Origin: Jeotgalibacillus soli
GTDB lineage: Bacteria; Bacillota; Bacilli; Bacillales; Jeotgalibacillaceae
Assembly (NCBI RefSeq): GCF_000829435.1
Contig: NZ_JXRP01000017.1
Span: 124,001 to 188,000, forward strand
Length of the DNA: 64,000 nt
Direction: 5' to 3'
Within the stretch, counting starts at the first letter, position 1, and every line of letters starts with the position of its first letter. Shown piece by piece: positions 1 through 8,515 of this stretch. Both the position numbers and the translations under genes were made by a program. The notes under the pieces are model-generated. The model ran no database searches and was not told where the DNA came from. It saw only the letters and a program-made list of their open reading frames with translations.

Positions 1-504
1 ATTGCGCACTGCATCGCTTTTGCAGAAAAGGAAGAGCTTCAAGGAGAGTACTTGAATACAACTCGTGAAGGCTTTCTGCTCGCACATAACATCAGCTCCT
101 ATTCATTAACGGCTGTAGCGAAAGAAGCAAGAGGATTAATGACTGAGGGTGGAAGCATTGTAACGTTAACCTACCTTGGCGGAGAAAGAATTCTGCCGAA
201 CTACAATGTAATGGGTGTTGCAAAAGCATCCCTGGAAGCAAGCGTACGCTATTTAGCAGGAGATCTAGGTAAAGATGCAATCCGCGTTAACTCTATTTCA
301 GCAGGACCTATCCGTACACTGTCTGCTAAAGGAGTCGGCGATTTTAACACCATTCTAAAAGAAATTGAAGAAAAAGCACCTCTTCGCCGCAATACGACGC
401 AGGAAGAAGTCGGCGATGCAGCTGCATTCTTGTTCAGTCATCTTTCAAGAGGCATCACAGGAGAAAATATTCACGTCGATTCAGGCTATCATATCGTAGG
501 ATAA
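1..504 (+). CDS. fabI: Enoyl-[acyl-carrier-protein] reductase (NADH), C-terminal part
   Basis: The reading frame is open from the first base, so the 5' end lies outside the window; 167 residues are visible. FabI reduces trans-2-enoyl-ACP in the last step of each fatty-acid elongation round. The visible part holds the short-chain-dehydrogenase core: SIVTLTYLGGER, then the catalytic Tyr-x6-Lys (YNVMGVAK), the RVNSISAGPIRT stretch that follows it in FabI, and a C-terminal end typical of the family. fabI directly upstream of cotO is the B. subtilis order. Confidence 0.95.
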   Translation: MAHCIAFAEKEELQGEYLNTTREGFLLAHNISSYSLTAVAKEARGLMTEGGSIVTLTYLGGERILPNYNVMGVAKASLEASVRYLAGDLGKDAIRVNSISAGPIRTLSAKGVGDFNTILKEIEEKAPLRRNTTQEEVGDAAAFLFSHLSRGITGENIHVDSGYHIVG

Positions 505-518
505 ATTTATGTTTCAAG

Positions 519-547
519 GAGAACCACATATCGTGGTTCTTTTTTTG
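519..547 (+). terminator. Intrinsic terminator after fabI
   Basis: An 8-bp stem (AGAACCAC / GTGGTTCT) with a 5-nt loop is followed by a run of T. It lies 15 bases after the fabI stop. Confidence 0.85.
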
Positions 548-640
548 TGAAAAGGGAGAGTATTGGCATGTCCAATACATCATTTTTATTTAAAGGACAT
601 ACAATGAATAGAAATGTAATGGAAATGGAGGGGAAGGAAT

Positions 641-1171
641 TTGGACAAAAACAATCAGCAGCGCAAACGTCACGACCCCTTATTATACATTGATCAACCC
701 GCATTTGAACGTCCTAAGCCTACAATGCAGCAGGTGTATCAATCAAGCAGAGCACCGGAAAAAGAGAAAACTGAAGAGAAAAAACTGAAAAAAAAGAGGC
801 ATCCGTCTCAACCTAGCTTCGATTATGTAGAAGAAAGTCCTATTGATGTTAAGTCGAGTGATGCTGAGGTCCTTGGGGATGAGGTAAAAGCAGAACATGA
901 CGAGGTGAAGCCTAAACGAAATTTATCACCGAGGCAGCGCTTCAAATCTGTCAAATCATTTAAGGATATGGATGTTGATGAAAGACTGAATTATCTTATA
1001 CCCTTCATAGGGAAGCAGGCACCATTTGTATGTACATTTTCTTTAAAAGAAGGTCGGAGCTTTAAAGGGATTGTAACGAAAAATGAAGATCCAAGCTTTA
1101 TTGTTTTAACCACAACGGGAACGGAAGAAAAAATAAATAGGAACGATCTTCTTAGCATCCATATAAACTAA
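641..1171 (+). CDS. cotO: Spore outer coat protein CotO
   Basis: A 176-aa, highly charged, low-complexity protein (many Lys, Glu, Pro) with a more ordered C-terminal part (DVDERLNYLIPFIGKQ, then a KGIVTKNEDPSFIVLTT segment) as in CotO/YjbX, a spore coat morphogenetic protein. The start is TTG at 641, chosen for the strong GGAGGGGAAGG ribosome site just upstream. Its place between fabI and the Cys-rich coat gene matches the B. subtilis locus. It is expected to be mother-cell specific, but no promoter was identified. Confidence 0.85.
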   Translation: MDKNNQQRKRHDPLLYIDQPAFERPKPTMQQVYQSSRAPEKEKTEEKKLKKKRHPSQPSFDYVEESPIDVKSSDAEVLGDEVKAEHDEVKPKRNLSPRQRFKSVKSFKDMDVDERLNYLIPFIGKQAPFVCTFSLKEGRSFKGIVTKNEDPSFIVLTTTGTEEKINRNDLLSIHIN

Positions 1172-1179
1172 ACCATTTT

Positions 1180-1224
1180 CTCTTCAGCGACCATCGTTGA
1201 TCGCTGAAGAGGCTGGTTTTTTAT
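1180..1224 (+). terminator. Intrinsic terminator after cotO
   Basis: Eleven-base arms (CTCTTCAGCGA / TCGCTGAAGAG) lie a few bases after the cotO stop. A T-rich tract follows a few bases after the stem. It separates cotO from the opposing cotZ-like gene. Confidence 0.75.
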
Positions 1225-1295
1225 TCATTACATGATTAAAAGATCTACCCTATTTCATTCAAAAAGTCAGGTCAATCAGGGGGTTCGCTTCATCC

Positions 1296-1832
1296 TTAGT
1301 CGCAAATGTTTAAATCTACATCTTTTATGCATTGAACTGCACAGAAGCATTTTAAATCAACGGTAATACAGCTGTCTGTTCTCTCGAAGTTTTCAACCTT
1401 GCAAAGTTTGCCAAGATTTATTTTACTTCCGTCATCCGACAATAGATTTACGTCTTTACGATCACGATCCTTTGGCTCTAAAACGCGAAGTGTTGCACAA
1501 CAATTGTCAAAAACATCTTCTACTCTGAAAAAGACAGAAATGCAGTCTTTATCATGTGGATTGTTTTCATCCTTAAAAAATGCATGGAATAACTTTCCAT
1601 CATCGTTTTGAAGTGTAAACACTCGAGTATCTGCACGTTTATTTCTTCTTGAAGGGCTTACAAGAGTTCCTAGCGGCTCAAGGAAACAGCTTGTTAAGCA
1701 TGGAATACATTCATCCTCAACCGCCTCATCCTGAATGTCTTTAATCGCACGTACTACCTCACAGACACAGCTGTTAACATTACGAATATTATCATCCTCA
1801 TCTCTAATACTACCTCTTCCACAACCACTCAT
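1296..1832 (-). CDS. cotZ: Cysteine-rich spore crust protein CotZ/CotY
   Basis: A 178-aa protein with 15 cysteines, beginning MSGCGRG and carrying NSCVCEVV, DECIPCLTSC and a Cys-rich C-terminus (CFCAVQC), the pattern of CotY/CotZ. These proteins form disulfide-linked sheets of the outermost spore layer. A good GGAGG-type ribosome site precedes the ATG. In B. subtilis cotZ and cotY follow cotO on the same strand; here a single copy is inverted. CotY and CotZ are hard to tell apart by eye, so the symbol is a family-level choice. Confidence 0.85.
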   Translation of the reverse strand: MSGCGRGSIRDEDDNIRNVNSCVCEVVRAIKDIQDEAVEDECIPCLTSCFLEPLGTLVSPSRRNKRADTRVFTLQNDDGKLFHAFFKDENNPHDKDCISVFFRVEDVFDNCCATLRVLEPKDRDRKDVNLLSDDGSKINLGKLCKVENFERTDSCITVDLKCFCAVQCIKDVDLNICD

Positions 1833-1996
1833 GATCTTTCCTCCTTTACTTTGGATTCTCTACAAGATATTCATCCTTACAGGGCATTGATTGGTCAATT
1901 GCCATCCCTTTATGAAAATAGGCATAAAAAATATAAAGTGTTACACACTACGAAAAAGAGCTTCCATATTGCCATTTAGAAGTGAGGGAACAAGCA

Positions 1997-2425
1997 ATGA
2001 AACAAACGAAATGGGTTGCGGTTCTCATGGTCTTCCTGTTGAGCGGCTGTGCAATGTTTGAAGAAGTAGGGCCGGCAGAATTAGCAATTGATGAGGACAA
2101 AAGGGAAATTATCACAGCAATCAATCAAAAGCTTAAAGAAACAGAAGAACTGTACGACACCATCGTAATAGCAGCAGATGATCAGATTTTAGTATCGTAT
2201 AAAGTGAAGCATATGAACCGGTTTAAAATGAAAGGGATCGAGAAAAAGCTCAATAAATGGTTTGAAAAAAAGTATCCAGATGAACAAATCGACGTATCGA
2301 GTGATTACAAAATCTTTTTGGAATCCTACAATCTTATCCAAAACTGGACTGAAGATAAGCTGACAAAAAAAGAAGCAAAAAAGAAATTTGATAAAATTAT
2401 TAAGCTGAAAAATGAAATGACATAA
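1997..2425 (+). CDS. Small sporulation-type lipoprotein (YhcN/YlaJ-like)
   Basis: A 142-aa lipoprotein whose signal peptide ends in the lipobox LLSGC (Cys18). ATG 1997 is preferred to GTG 1982 because GAGGGA lies seven bases upstream of it. The mature part is charged and helical with an alternating-strand segment (YDTIVIAADDQILVSYKVKH), resembling YhcN/YlaJ spore lipoproteins. It lies 11 bases before spoVAC, so it is probably co-transcribed with the spoVA genes, as lipoproteins are in second spoVA-type operons. The family assignment is moderate; the lipobox is plain. Confidence 0.65.
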   Translation: MKQTKWVAVLMVFLLSGCAMFEEVGPAELAIDEDKREIITAINQKLKETEELYDTIVIAADDQILVSYKVKHMNRFKMKGIEKKLNKWFEKKYPDEQIDVSSDYKIFLESYNLIQNWTEDKLTKKEAKKKFDKIIKLKNEMT

Positions 2426-2436
2426 GGGTGGCAGCA

Positions 2437-2904
2437 ATGAAAAAAAAGACGTTATCACAGCAATCCTATCAACAGCTGGCGGATGCACATGAAAGAAAAC
2501 GCCCAGTTTTAATGAATTGTATTAAGGCTTTTTTTGTTGGCGGGCTGATTTGTGTGATTGGGCAGGCGGTAACAGTGCTATTCATTACGTTTTTTCCTTT
2601 TACCGAGCAAACCGCGGGCAATCCATCTGTATCAGTTATGGTCTTTTTATCGATGATTTTAACTGGCATCGGTGTTTATGATCGCCTTGGACAGTTTGCT
2701 GGAGCGGGAAGTGCGGTGCCTGTAACAGGGTTTGGAAATGCGGTCATAAGTGCAGCGATTGAGCATCGCACTGAAGGATTTGTGCTTGGCGTCGGGGGGA
2801 ATATGTTTAAGCTTGCTGGATCTGTCATTGTTTTTGGTGTGGTGTCTGCTTTTTTTATCGCAACCATTAAAACATTGCTTATTCAGTGGGGGATTATCGG
2901 ATGA
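2437..2904 (+). CDS. spoVAC: Stage V sporulation protein AC
   Basis: A 155-aa polytopic membrane protein with the SpoVAC signatures GGLICVIGQ near the first helix and a GAGSAVPVTGFGNAV loop. SpoVA proteins form the inner-membrane channel that moves Ca-dipicolinic acid into the forespore and out at germination; SpoVAC also acts as a mechanosensitive channel. ATG 2437 is chosen for the AAGGGTGG site. Its TGA overlaps the spoVAD ATG (ATGA), so translation is coupled. Confidence 0.95.
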   Translation: MKKKTLSQQSYQQLADAHERKRPVLMNCIKAFFVGGLICVIGQAVTVLFITFFPFTEQTAGNPSVSVMVFLSMILTGIGVYDRLGQFAGAGSAVPVTGFGNAVISAAIEHRTEGFVLGVGGNMFKLAGSVIVFGVVSAFFIATIKTLLIQWGIIG

Positions 2905-3926
2905 AGCAAGAGTCAACATGGTTTTTTCAAAATAAGCCTTCCATTTTAGCCACTGGAGTAGTGGGCGGACCTTTTGAAAAACAAAGTCCGCTGGCAGAAA
3001 AATTTGATTTGTGCATGGATACTCTTTGGATGAATGAAGCAAGCTTCGAAAAAGCAAACAGACTGCTTATTGACCGATCGATACAGACGGCCCTAAACAA
3101 GCTTTCACTTCACCCTTCTGACATCGATGCGCTTTTACTTGGTGACTTAATCAATCAAATAACCCCTTCAAGCATGGCTGCCCGCTCATTAAATATCCCA
3201 TACCTCGGTTTATTCAGTGCATGCGCGACCTCCATGCAGGGATTGTCGCTGGCTGCGGCCTTAGTAGATGGAGGGTTTTGCGAAAAAGTTATAACGGGGG
3301 CATCAAGCCACAATGCAGCTGTTGAAAAGCAGTTTCGTTATCCAACGGAATATGGCGGACAAAAGCCTCCTACTGCACAGTGGACGGTTACAGGAGCAGG
3401 ATTTGCCGTTGTTGGACAAGCTTCTGATGAAGGAGCATCAATAGCGACGATTGACAAAGCAACTATTGGAAGGGTAAGAGATCCTGGGTTAAAGGATCCG
3501 TTTAATATGGGAGCTGCTATGGCACCTGCAGCGGCAGAGGTGATTGAACGACATTTCCTAGATACAGGAATGAAGCCAGTTGATTATGATGTCATTGTGA
3601 CAGGGGATCTTGCCTGGATTGGACATGGCATTGCGGAGGATTTACTGAAGAAAAAAGGGCTAACTTTTTCAGAAAATCAATTTCTGGATTGCGGGAAAAT
3701 GATCTACGCCCAATTGGATGGTGTTCAAGCAGGAGCTAGTGGTCCAGCCTGTTCGGCCATGGTAATTTATGGACATTTTTTAAGCCTTCTTCAAATGGGG
3801 AGCATTAAACGGATGCTCGCTGTTGCAACAGGTGCGCTTTTATCACCCTTAACCTTTCAACAGGGAGATTCCATTCCCTGTATTGCGCATGCCGTCGCGT
3901 TATCAAGTCCTGTTTCTACATTATAG
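2901..3926 (+). CDS. spoVAD: Stage V sporulation protein AD
   Basis: A 341-aa soluble thiolase-fold protein that binds dipicolinic acid directly at the membrane channel. Family marks include [12 protein letters not shown] at the N-terminus, LLLGDLINQ, the Cys-containing [15 protein letters not shown] and [20 protein letters not shown]. The start ATG 2901 overlaps the spoVAC stop. The gene shares one transcript with spoVAC and spoVAE. Confidence 0.95.
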   Translation: MKQESTWFFQNKPSILATGVVGGPFEKQSPLAEKFDLCMDTLWMNEASFEKANRLLIDRSIQTALNKLSLHPSDIDALLLGDLINQITPSSMAARSLNIPYLGLFSACATSMQGLSLAAALVDGGFCEKVITGASSHNAAVEKQFRYPTEYGGQKPPTAQWTVTGAGFAVVGQASDEGASIATIDKATIGRVRDPGLKDPFNMGAAMAPAAAEVIERHFLDTGMKPVDYDVIVTGDLAWIGHGIAEDLLKKKGLTFSENQFLDCGKMIYAQLDGVQAGASGPACSAMVIYGHFLSLLQMGSIKRMLAVATGALLSPLTFQQGDSIPCIAHAVALSSPVSTL

Positions 3927-3946
3927 CGTTGAAAGGAGTACAAATC

Positions 3947-4303
3947 ATGTGGCCATTTTTCTTTTGGGCATTTGTCGTAGGAGGAGGAATCTGTGTCATC
4001 GGGCAGCTTATGATGGATGTTGGAAAGCTTACACCTGCTCATACGCTTAGCACACTGGTTGTTTCGGGTGCGTTATTAGAAGCATTTAACTTATATGAGC
4101 CTTTGATTGATTTTGCCGGTGCAGGTGCGACGATCCCGATTACATCCTTTGGAAACTCATTGCTCCACGGGGCGATGCAGGAGGCAGAAAAGCACGGAAT
4201 CATTGGTGTTCTCACTGGAATGTTTGAAGTGACAAGCTCTGGTATATCAGCTGCCATTATTTTCGGTTTTATCGGAGCGCTCATTTTTCGTCCAAAAGGG
4301 TAA
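3947..4303 (+). CDS. spoVAE: Stage V sporulation protein AE (AEb type)
   Basis: A 118-aa membrane protein with [13 protein letters not shown] in the first helix and the [15 protein letters not shown] loop, a paralogue of SpoVAC in fold and motif. AAAGGAG precedes ATG 3947. It completes a minimal AC-AD-AEb channel set. No spoVAA, AB, AEa or AF is seen, which fits a second, shorter spoVA operon rather than the full housekeeping one. Confidence 0.93.
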   Translation: MWPFFFWAFVVGGGICVIGQLMMDVGKLTPAHTLSTLVVSGALLEAFNLYEPLIDFAGAGATIPITSFGNSLLHGAMQEAEKHGIIGVLTGMFEVTSSGISAAIIFGFIGALIFRPKG

Positions 4304-4386
4304 CAAGAAAAAACCTCTATTTGCCCATACCTTTTAATAGATCTACTCATAGAATATTTAAGAGATGTAAGGGGGAGGTGAAGCTC

Positions 4387-4548
4387 ATGTTTGGAGGATA
4401 TCCTGGTGGGATTGGTGGATATGGAGGATGTGGCTACGGTTATGGTGGCCCTGTTCAATGTTGTGGATACGGTGGTGGTCACTCCACATTCGTATTAATC
4501 TTGGTTCTTTTCATCTTGTTAATTATTGTAGGTGCGAGCTTCTGCTAA
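4387..4548 (+). CDS. YjcZ-type small sporulation membrane peptide
   Basis: A 53-aa peptide with a Gly/Tyr-rich N-terminal half ([12 protein letters not shown], then CCGYGGGH) followed by one hydrophobic helix and a terminal Cys (LIIVGASFC). This is the YjcZ family of very small sporulation proteins. AGGGGGAGGTGAAGCTC gives an excellent ribosome site for ATG 4387; upstream in-frame starts lack one. It could be embedded in the spore or forespore membrane. Confidence 0.85.
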   Translation: MFGGYPGGIGGYGGCGYGYGGPVQCCGYGGGHSTFVLILVLFILLIIVGASFC

Positions 4549-4665
4549 ATAATAAGGTGGGATCCAAATGGAGTGCACTTTTTGTTTTGATTCCTATTTT
4601 TATGAAGACATTATCTTCATTTGACTTGAATGAAAGCTAGCTTTTTAAAAAAATAAATGCACGGT

Positions 4666-4699
4666 AAAAACATGGGTTCTGTATCCCCATGTTTTTTTT
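4666..4699 (+). terminator. Intrinsic terminator
   Basis: Arms AAAAACATGGG and CCCATGTTTTT with a short loop and a T-run. It ends the transcript of the YjcZ-type gene. Confidence 0.85.
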
Positions 4700-4785
4700 A
4701 ATGGAATCGAGTGCTTCATATTCCATTGCACAGAAAAGTGGCTGAATTCATACACTACTATGGACGACAAAGGAGGGAAATGAAA

Positions 4786-5043
4786 ATGAATGATGCTTTT
4801 TTTAAAAGAATCGAACAAAAAACAGGTGTAAGTATGGACAATATCTTTTCACTTGCGCAAGCTTTTCAAAATGCTGATTTTAAAGACCCAATTACAGTAA
4901 GAAAGCTGATCAAGCAGGTTTCTGCAGCAGCAAACAAGCCAATTACAAAAGAGTTAGAAGATAAAATTGTAGAAACCATTACAGCAAAAGGAAAATCAAT
5001 CGATTTCAGCACGCTTGCTGATATGATGAATAACAAAAAATAA
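4786..5043 (+). CDS. spoVIF: Stage VI sporulation protein F
   Basis: An 85-aa helical protein beginning MNDAFFKRIEQKTGV, with DPITVRKLIKQVS and ITAKGKSIDFSTLADMM as in SpoVIF (YjcC), a coat-assembly factor that in B. subtilis stabilises GerE. ATG 4786 is eight bases from AAGGAGGG, so it is preferred to ATG 4780. The locus between coat genes and yjcFGH matches B. subtilis. Confidence 0.9.
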   Translation: MNDAFFKRIEQKTGVSMDNIFSLAQAFQNADFKDPITVRKLIKQVSAAANKPITKELEDKIVETITAKGKSIDFSTLADMMNNKK

Positions 5044-5181
5044 TTCTCTTTTAAGAACGTTTTTTGTTACTTTGCGACATAAAAAGAACGCTTCATACAA
5101 AGTCTTTAGTAAAGTTTAAAAAATTGGAGAACGGGTAAAAAAAAGTAACACTTATCCAAAACTTATTAGGGGGTGAGGAGC

Positions 5182-5484
5182 ATGGGATATATTGCACCTG
5201 TCAATAATAATCAATATCAACTGTATGCCGAAAGAGTTACGATGAAAAGGTATGATGCTTATAACCTGGTGCCTACTCATCGTATTACTCCGCAATCAAG
5301 GTTTCACAAAGAACTTCAAAATCGTTTGGAACGAGAGTCCGAAGTGAAAGAAAGTCTTAATAAATCAAATTTTCAACAGCAATCTTATAGTAAAGAGGCA
5401 GCACCGTCCACAATGCCTCAAGTTTCGTCCCACGCCATTACGAAATTTACTGGTAAGGGCCGACACATAAACGAAGTGATTTAA
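5182..5484 (+). CDS. Conserved hypothetical protein of the yjc region
   Basis: A 100-aa polar protein (MGYIAPVNNNQYQLYAERV..., rich in Gln, Arg, Ser) with no membrane segment and no motif I can assign. ATG 5182 follows a clear AGGGGGTGAGGAGC site. It sits alone between spoVIF and the yjcF terminator, so a spore-related role is possible from context only. Confidence 0.7.
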   Translation: MGYIAPVNNNQYQLYAERVTMKRYDAYNLVPTHRITPQSRFHKELQNRLERESEVKESLNKSNFQQQSYSKEAAPSTMPQVSSHAITKFTGKGRHINEVI

Positions 5485-5486
5485 CG

Positions 5487-5524
5487 AAAGCCCTCAGCGA
5501 TATTTATCACTGAGGGCTTTTATC
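5487..5524. terminator. Shared convergent terminator
   Basis: Perfect 11-bp arms (AAAGCCCTCAG / CTGAGGGCTTT) lie between the convergent ends of the 5182 gene and yjcF. It can stop transcription from both sides. Confidence 0.85.
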
Positions 5525-5948
5525 ATACAAGGTTTTTTTGCATTGATTTATGAAGAATTCCAGCGTCCATGAATTCATCCGAAGTAACAGTGAATCCTAA
5601 TCGTTCATAAAAGGGAATAGCATGTACTTGTGCATTAAGCTTTAGGGTTGAGAATCCTTTCGAAGCAGCATATTTCTCCATCGCATCCATCATCAGAACG
5701 CCGGCACCTTTCCCACGCTGGGCAGCGTGCACACAAATGCGTTCAAGCTTCCCCACTCCATCAACTGAACGAAAGCGGCCTGCTCCAACAGGGATACCTT
5801 CATGATACATCACAAAGTGCACTGAGGTTTCTTCGTATTGATCAATTTCTTCTTCTTCAGGCACTTTTTGTTCTTCTACGAAAACGAGCTTGCGAACCTC
5901 AAACGCGTCTTCCTTTTGTTGTTCCGTTGCAGCAAGAATAACGTTCAT
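5523..5948 (-). CDS. yjcF: GNAT-family N-acetyltransferase
   Basis: A 141-aa acetyltransferase with an N-terminal FEVRKLVFVEEQKVP and the acetyl-CoA loop RGKGAG in ICVHAAQRGKGAGVLMMDA, then a FYERLGFT end. ATG 5948 (MNVILAATEQ) is chosen because AAAGGA lies just upstream; longer starts would run into yjcG. It follows yjcG directly, as in B. subtilis. The substrate is unknown. Confidence 0.88.
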   Translation of the reverse strand: MNVILAATEQQKEDAFEVRKLVFVEEQKVPEEEEIDQYEETSVHFVMYHEGIPVGAGRFRSVDGVGKLERICVHAAQRGKGAGVLMMDAMEKYAASKGFSTLKLNAQVHAIPFYERLGFTVTSDEFMDAGILHKSMQKNLV

Positions 5949-5949
5949 C

Positions 5950-6474
5950 TTATTGAGATTCCTTTCCAAGCCTAAAGGTCTCATATACTGTCCACGAACC
6001 ATTTTCGAGCTGATACAGCAAGTGAAAACGGTCAATCGTTTCTTCGTGATTCACACCGGCCATTCTTAATGACTCATATACATCTGAATGCTCATCATCG
6101 GATAGCTTTTGTGCGATGGTAATGTGTGGAACGAAAGAAAACTCTGGAGCTCCTCCGAACTCTTCAGTGTGTAAGGCATTATGAAGAGTCAGTAACTCAG
6201 GCGTATTGTCTACCTTCATATAAATTACGTTATTAACAGGTTGAAAAGAACTGATTTTATAAGCGCGTAACGTAAAAGGTTCATGTTGTTCACTTGTTTT
6301 AGCAAGCTTTTCAGCTATTTGACGGATTTCCTCATCTGTTGCTTCAACCGGATTTTTTAACGTTAAATGTGGTGGAATTAATGAATAATGCGGGTCATAG
6401 CGCTTTCGGTAAGAATTCGCAAGATCCTGCAATTTTTTAGATGGAAAAGCGACAATGCCATATTTCATCATCAC
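5950..6474 (-). CDS. yjcG: 2H phosphoesterase, YjcG family
   Basis: A 174-aa protein with the two His-x-Thr-x motifs of the 2H phosphoesterase fold, HLTL (about residue 36) and HITI (about residue 117), which line the active site of RNA ligase/cyclic-phosphodiesterase-like enzymes. The sequence matches B. subtilis YjcG closely from memory ([40 protein letters not shown]). AAGGAGGT precedes the triple ATG. The physiological substrate is not known. Confidence 0.93.
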   Translation of the reverse strand: MMMKYGIVAFPSKKLQDLANSYRKRYDPHYSLIPPHLTLKNPVEATDEEIRQIAEKLAKTSEQHEPFTLRAYKISSFQPVNNVIYMKVDNTPELLTLHNALHTEEFGGAPEFSFVPHITIAQKLSDDEHSDVYESLRMAGVNHEETIDRFHLLYQLENGSWTVYETFRLGKESQ

Positions 6475-6536
6475 ATAAACCTCCTTCTATAGTGTGTGGA
6501 ACTATTATAGCAAATTGTTGAAAAATTGAATAACGT

Positions 6537-7271
6537 TTAATAAGAAGCTTTCTTGAACATCAATTTAAGAACTCGTTCTAGATCAGGCTGCCAGAATTTC
6601 CACGTATGATTCCCTTCAAACTCTTCATAAAACACCGAAAAGCCTTGTGAAGTCATTTGTTCGTGAAGCGCTCTGTTCGGAGCCAAGAAGTCCTCTTCCG
6701 CACCGCGCGTTGTTTTCACTGTGGTTTCTTCAGTTCCAATTATATGATAAATATTAAGTAAATGTACGTCCTTGAACGCACGTGTCGCACAAAGAATGGC
6801 ATCATTGACATAAGGAGATTGCATAACGACGCGTCCAAATGTATGCGGGTAGGCTAGAGCAGTCGAATAAGAAACTGTCCCGGCAAGTGAATCGCCAATT
6901 AACGCGCGGCCTAGGCCCATTTGATAGGTAGGGTATTCCTTATCGATAAAACGGATTAGCTCATGAGCTAAAAAGCGAATATAGCCCTCATATTGCTCAC
7001 CATCCGGATGGTACTTTTTTCTGCGGTCCTCAACATCCTTATAAGGCACCGCAACGATAATCATCTTTTCAATTTCATCTTCAGCGAGCAATCGGTCAGC
7101 TAATCGAGGGAGGCGTCCAAGCTGAAAATAATCCTTCCCATCCTGGGCTATGAGAACAGTATATTTATAAAGCGGCGAAAAATTAGCCGGCAAATAGACA
7201 AGCAGCTTCATGTCTTCTTTCAGTGCTTCACTATATAGCGTGCGTTCTTGAATGGTCCCTCTTTCAGTCAT
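6537..7271 (-). CDS. yjcH: Esterase-fold alpha/beta hydrolase YjcH
   Basis: A 244-aa cytosolic protein of the enterochelin-esterase/esterase-D-like family. The nucleophile elbow is GDSLAG (Ser about 128) and a C-terminal GNHTW supplies the catalytic His. ATG 7271 is chosen because GGAGGAAG lies just before it. It is upstream of yjcG and yjcF on the same strand and probably forms an operon with them, as in B. subtilis. Confidence 0.87.
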   Translation of the reverse strand: MTERGTIQERTLYSEALKEDMKLLVYLPANFSPLYKYTVLIAQDGKDYFQLGRLPRLADRLLAEDEIEKMIIVAVPYKDVEDRRKKYHPDGEQYEGYIRFLAHELIRFIDKEYPTYQMGLGRALIGDSLAGTVSYSTALAYPHTFGRVVMQSPYVNDAILCATRAFKDVHLLNIYHIIGTEETTVKTTRGAEEDFLAPNRALHEQMTSQGFSVFYEEFEGNHTWKFWQPDLERVLKLMFKKASY

Positions 7272-7415
7272 TATAACTTCCTCCATTTCACTTTCGTATG
7301 AAAAATTAATTTGAAGCGATTACTGTTAGATTGTATCATAACTTGTGTAAGGAACCGTCAATGGAGGTTACAGGCAGAGTAGAAAAATCGCGGACGACAG
7401 GGAGAGGGAGACATA

Positions 7416-7961
7416 ATGGCAAACGAAAGAGTTCATTCACGCGAAGTAACAAAGGCAGCTCAGGATTGTTTATTGGATAGAGGTGTGACCATTCAGGACA
7501 TTGCCGATATCGTCATGCAAATGCAGTATCCGTACAATAATCAATTAAAAATAGAAGAATGTATCGAAAGTGTTGAAAAGGTATTATTAAAAAGGGAGAT
7601 ACAGCATGCGCTATTGGTAGCAGTAGAGCTTGATCGTTTAGCAGAGCAGAAAAAGCTTTCAGAACCGCTGCAATCATTAATTGAATCAGATGAAGGATTG
7701 TTTGGTGTGGATGAGACCATCGCGCTAGGTGCAGTTCTAGGATATGGCAGCATTGCTGTAACCACATTCGGTCATCTCGATAAAAATAAAATCGGAATTA
7801 TAGCAAAGCTTGATACAAAGACTGGCGGAGGCGTTCATACCTTCTTGGATGACATGGTGGCTAGTATCGCAGCCAATGCTTCTTCGAGACTGGCCCATCG
7901 CCAGCGCGATATCGAGGAGAACTTGCCCCAGGAAGAAAGAAGAATTATTGAGGATGAATAA
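7416..7961 (+). CDS. Phosphatidylglycerophosphatase A-type protein
   Basis: A 181-aa PgpA-family protein, recognised by the core around residues 100-145: ETIALGAVLGYGSIAVTTFG, then DKNKIGIIAKLDTK and the GGGVHTFLDD end. PgpA removes phosphate from phosphatidylglycerophosphate to make phosphatidylglycerol. This soluble form resembles B. subtilis YutG/YpjQ, whose role may differ from that of E. coli PgpA. It has a GGGAGGGAG ribosome site and its own terminator. Confidence 0.85.
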   Translation: MANERVHSREVTKAAQDCLLDRGVTIQDIADIVMQMQYPYNNQLKIEECIESVEKVLLKREIQHALLVAVELDRLAEQKKLSEPLQSLIESDEGLFGVDETIALGAVLGYGSIAVTTFGHLDKNKIGIIAKLDTKTGGGVHTFLDDMVASIAANASSRLAHRQRDIEENLPQEERRIIEDE

Positions 7962-7967
7962 GTAATT

Positions 7968-8012
7968 AAAAAAGAGGCTGACGAGATATTACTTCGCCAG
8001 CCTCTTTTTTTA
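7968..8012. terminator. Bidirectional terminator
   Basis: Thirteen-base complementary arms (AAAAAAGAGGCTG / CAGCCTCTTTTTT) stand between the convergent 7416 and 8010 genes. The T-run overlaps the end of the minus-strand gene. Confidence 0.85.
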
Positions 8013-8240
8013 AGAAATAAGTGAGCTGGTGTGTTTAAGTCGGGTTGGCTGTGAAGATAAAATATTGGATAGAAGAAAGGTTCGCTGAGCGCGGCGTTTG
8101 TGACAGTAGGCATAAAGAGAATCTGGTGTCATACGAATAATCGAAATGGTTCGTTTGCTAATATGCCCATCAGCTGATTGGTAAATAATATCCACGGACA
8201 GCTGCTGCTCCAAACTGCGCTTAAAAAGACCGGTCTGCAT
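8010..8240 (-). CDS. Small WYL-like SOS-type protein
   Basis: A 76-aa protein (MQTGLFKRSLEQQLSVDIIYQ...) resembling a single WYL-like beta-barrel unit: an IIYQSADGHISKRTI strand pair followed by LYAYCHKRRAQRTFLLSNIL. The GGAGGT site before ATG 8240, a TATAAT-like -10 and an overlapping perfect LexA palindrome make a compact SOS-type promoter. WYL modules bind ligands or DNA in transcription regulators, but no HTH is present here, so function is unknown. Confidence 0.65.
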   Translation of the reverse strand: MQTGLFKRSLEQQLSVDIIYQSADGHISKRTISIIRMTPDSLYAYCHKRRAQRTFLLSNILSSQPTRLKHTSSLIS

Positions 8241-8273
8241 AGGGTCACCTCCTGATGTTGCTTTTATTATATG

Positions 8274-8287
8274 AGAACGTACGTTCT
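8274..8287 (-). promoter_or_regulatory. LexA (SOS) box
   Basis: AGAACGTACGTTCT is a perfect 14-bp palindrome with GAAC-N4-GTTC, the core of the Bacillus LexA site. On the minus strand it lies just upstream of a TATAAT -10 hexamer of the 8010-8240 gene. Confidence 0.75.
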
Positions 8288-8371
8288 TTATGCAACTGGA
8301 AATAACTGAAGGTAAAATGCTCAGCAGGCTGATTATTATTCAGGAGGGAGATGTTTTATTACAAAAAGGAA

Positions 8372-8400
8372 TTGACGAAAGAAGGTATTTCTATTAAAAT
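8372..8400 (+). promoter_or_regulatory. Promoter of tRNA-Val
   Basis: TTGACG (8372-8377), a 17-bp spacer and TAAAAT (8395-8400) give a sigma-A type promoter 43 bases before the tRNA 5' end. Confidence 0.65.
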
Positions 8401-8442
8401 AAAACATGTCGCAAGTACTACATAAGCAATATCCCAGATCGT

Positions 8443-8515
8443 GATTCCGTAGCTCAGCTGGGAGAGCGCTACCTTGACAGGGTAGAGGTCGCTGGTTCGA
8501 GCCCAGTCGGAATCA
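8443..8515 (+). tRNA. tRNA-Val (anticodon GAC)
   Basis: A complete 73-nt cloverleaf: acceptor arms GATTCCG / CGGAATC, D-arm GCTC...GAGC, anticodon stem CTACC / GGTAG with the loop TTGACAG (anticodon GAC), and a T-arm GCTGG-TTCGAGC-CCAGT with one G-U pair. CCA is not encoded. The 3' half doubles as the phage attachment site, and integration restores an intact gene. Confidence 0.95.

Noticed and set aside
5041-5060. GAACGTTTTTTGTT as a LexA box
   Set aside because: The right half lacks GTTC at the required N4 spacing.
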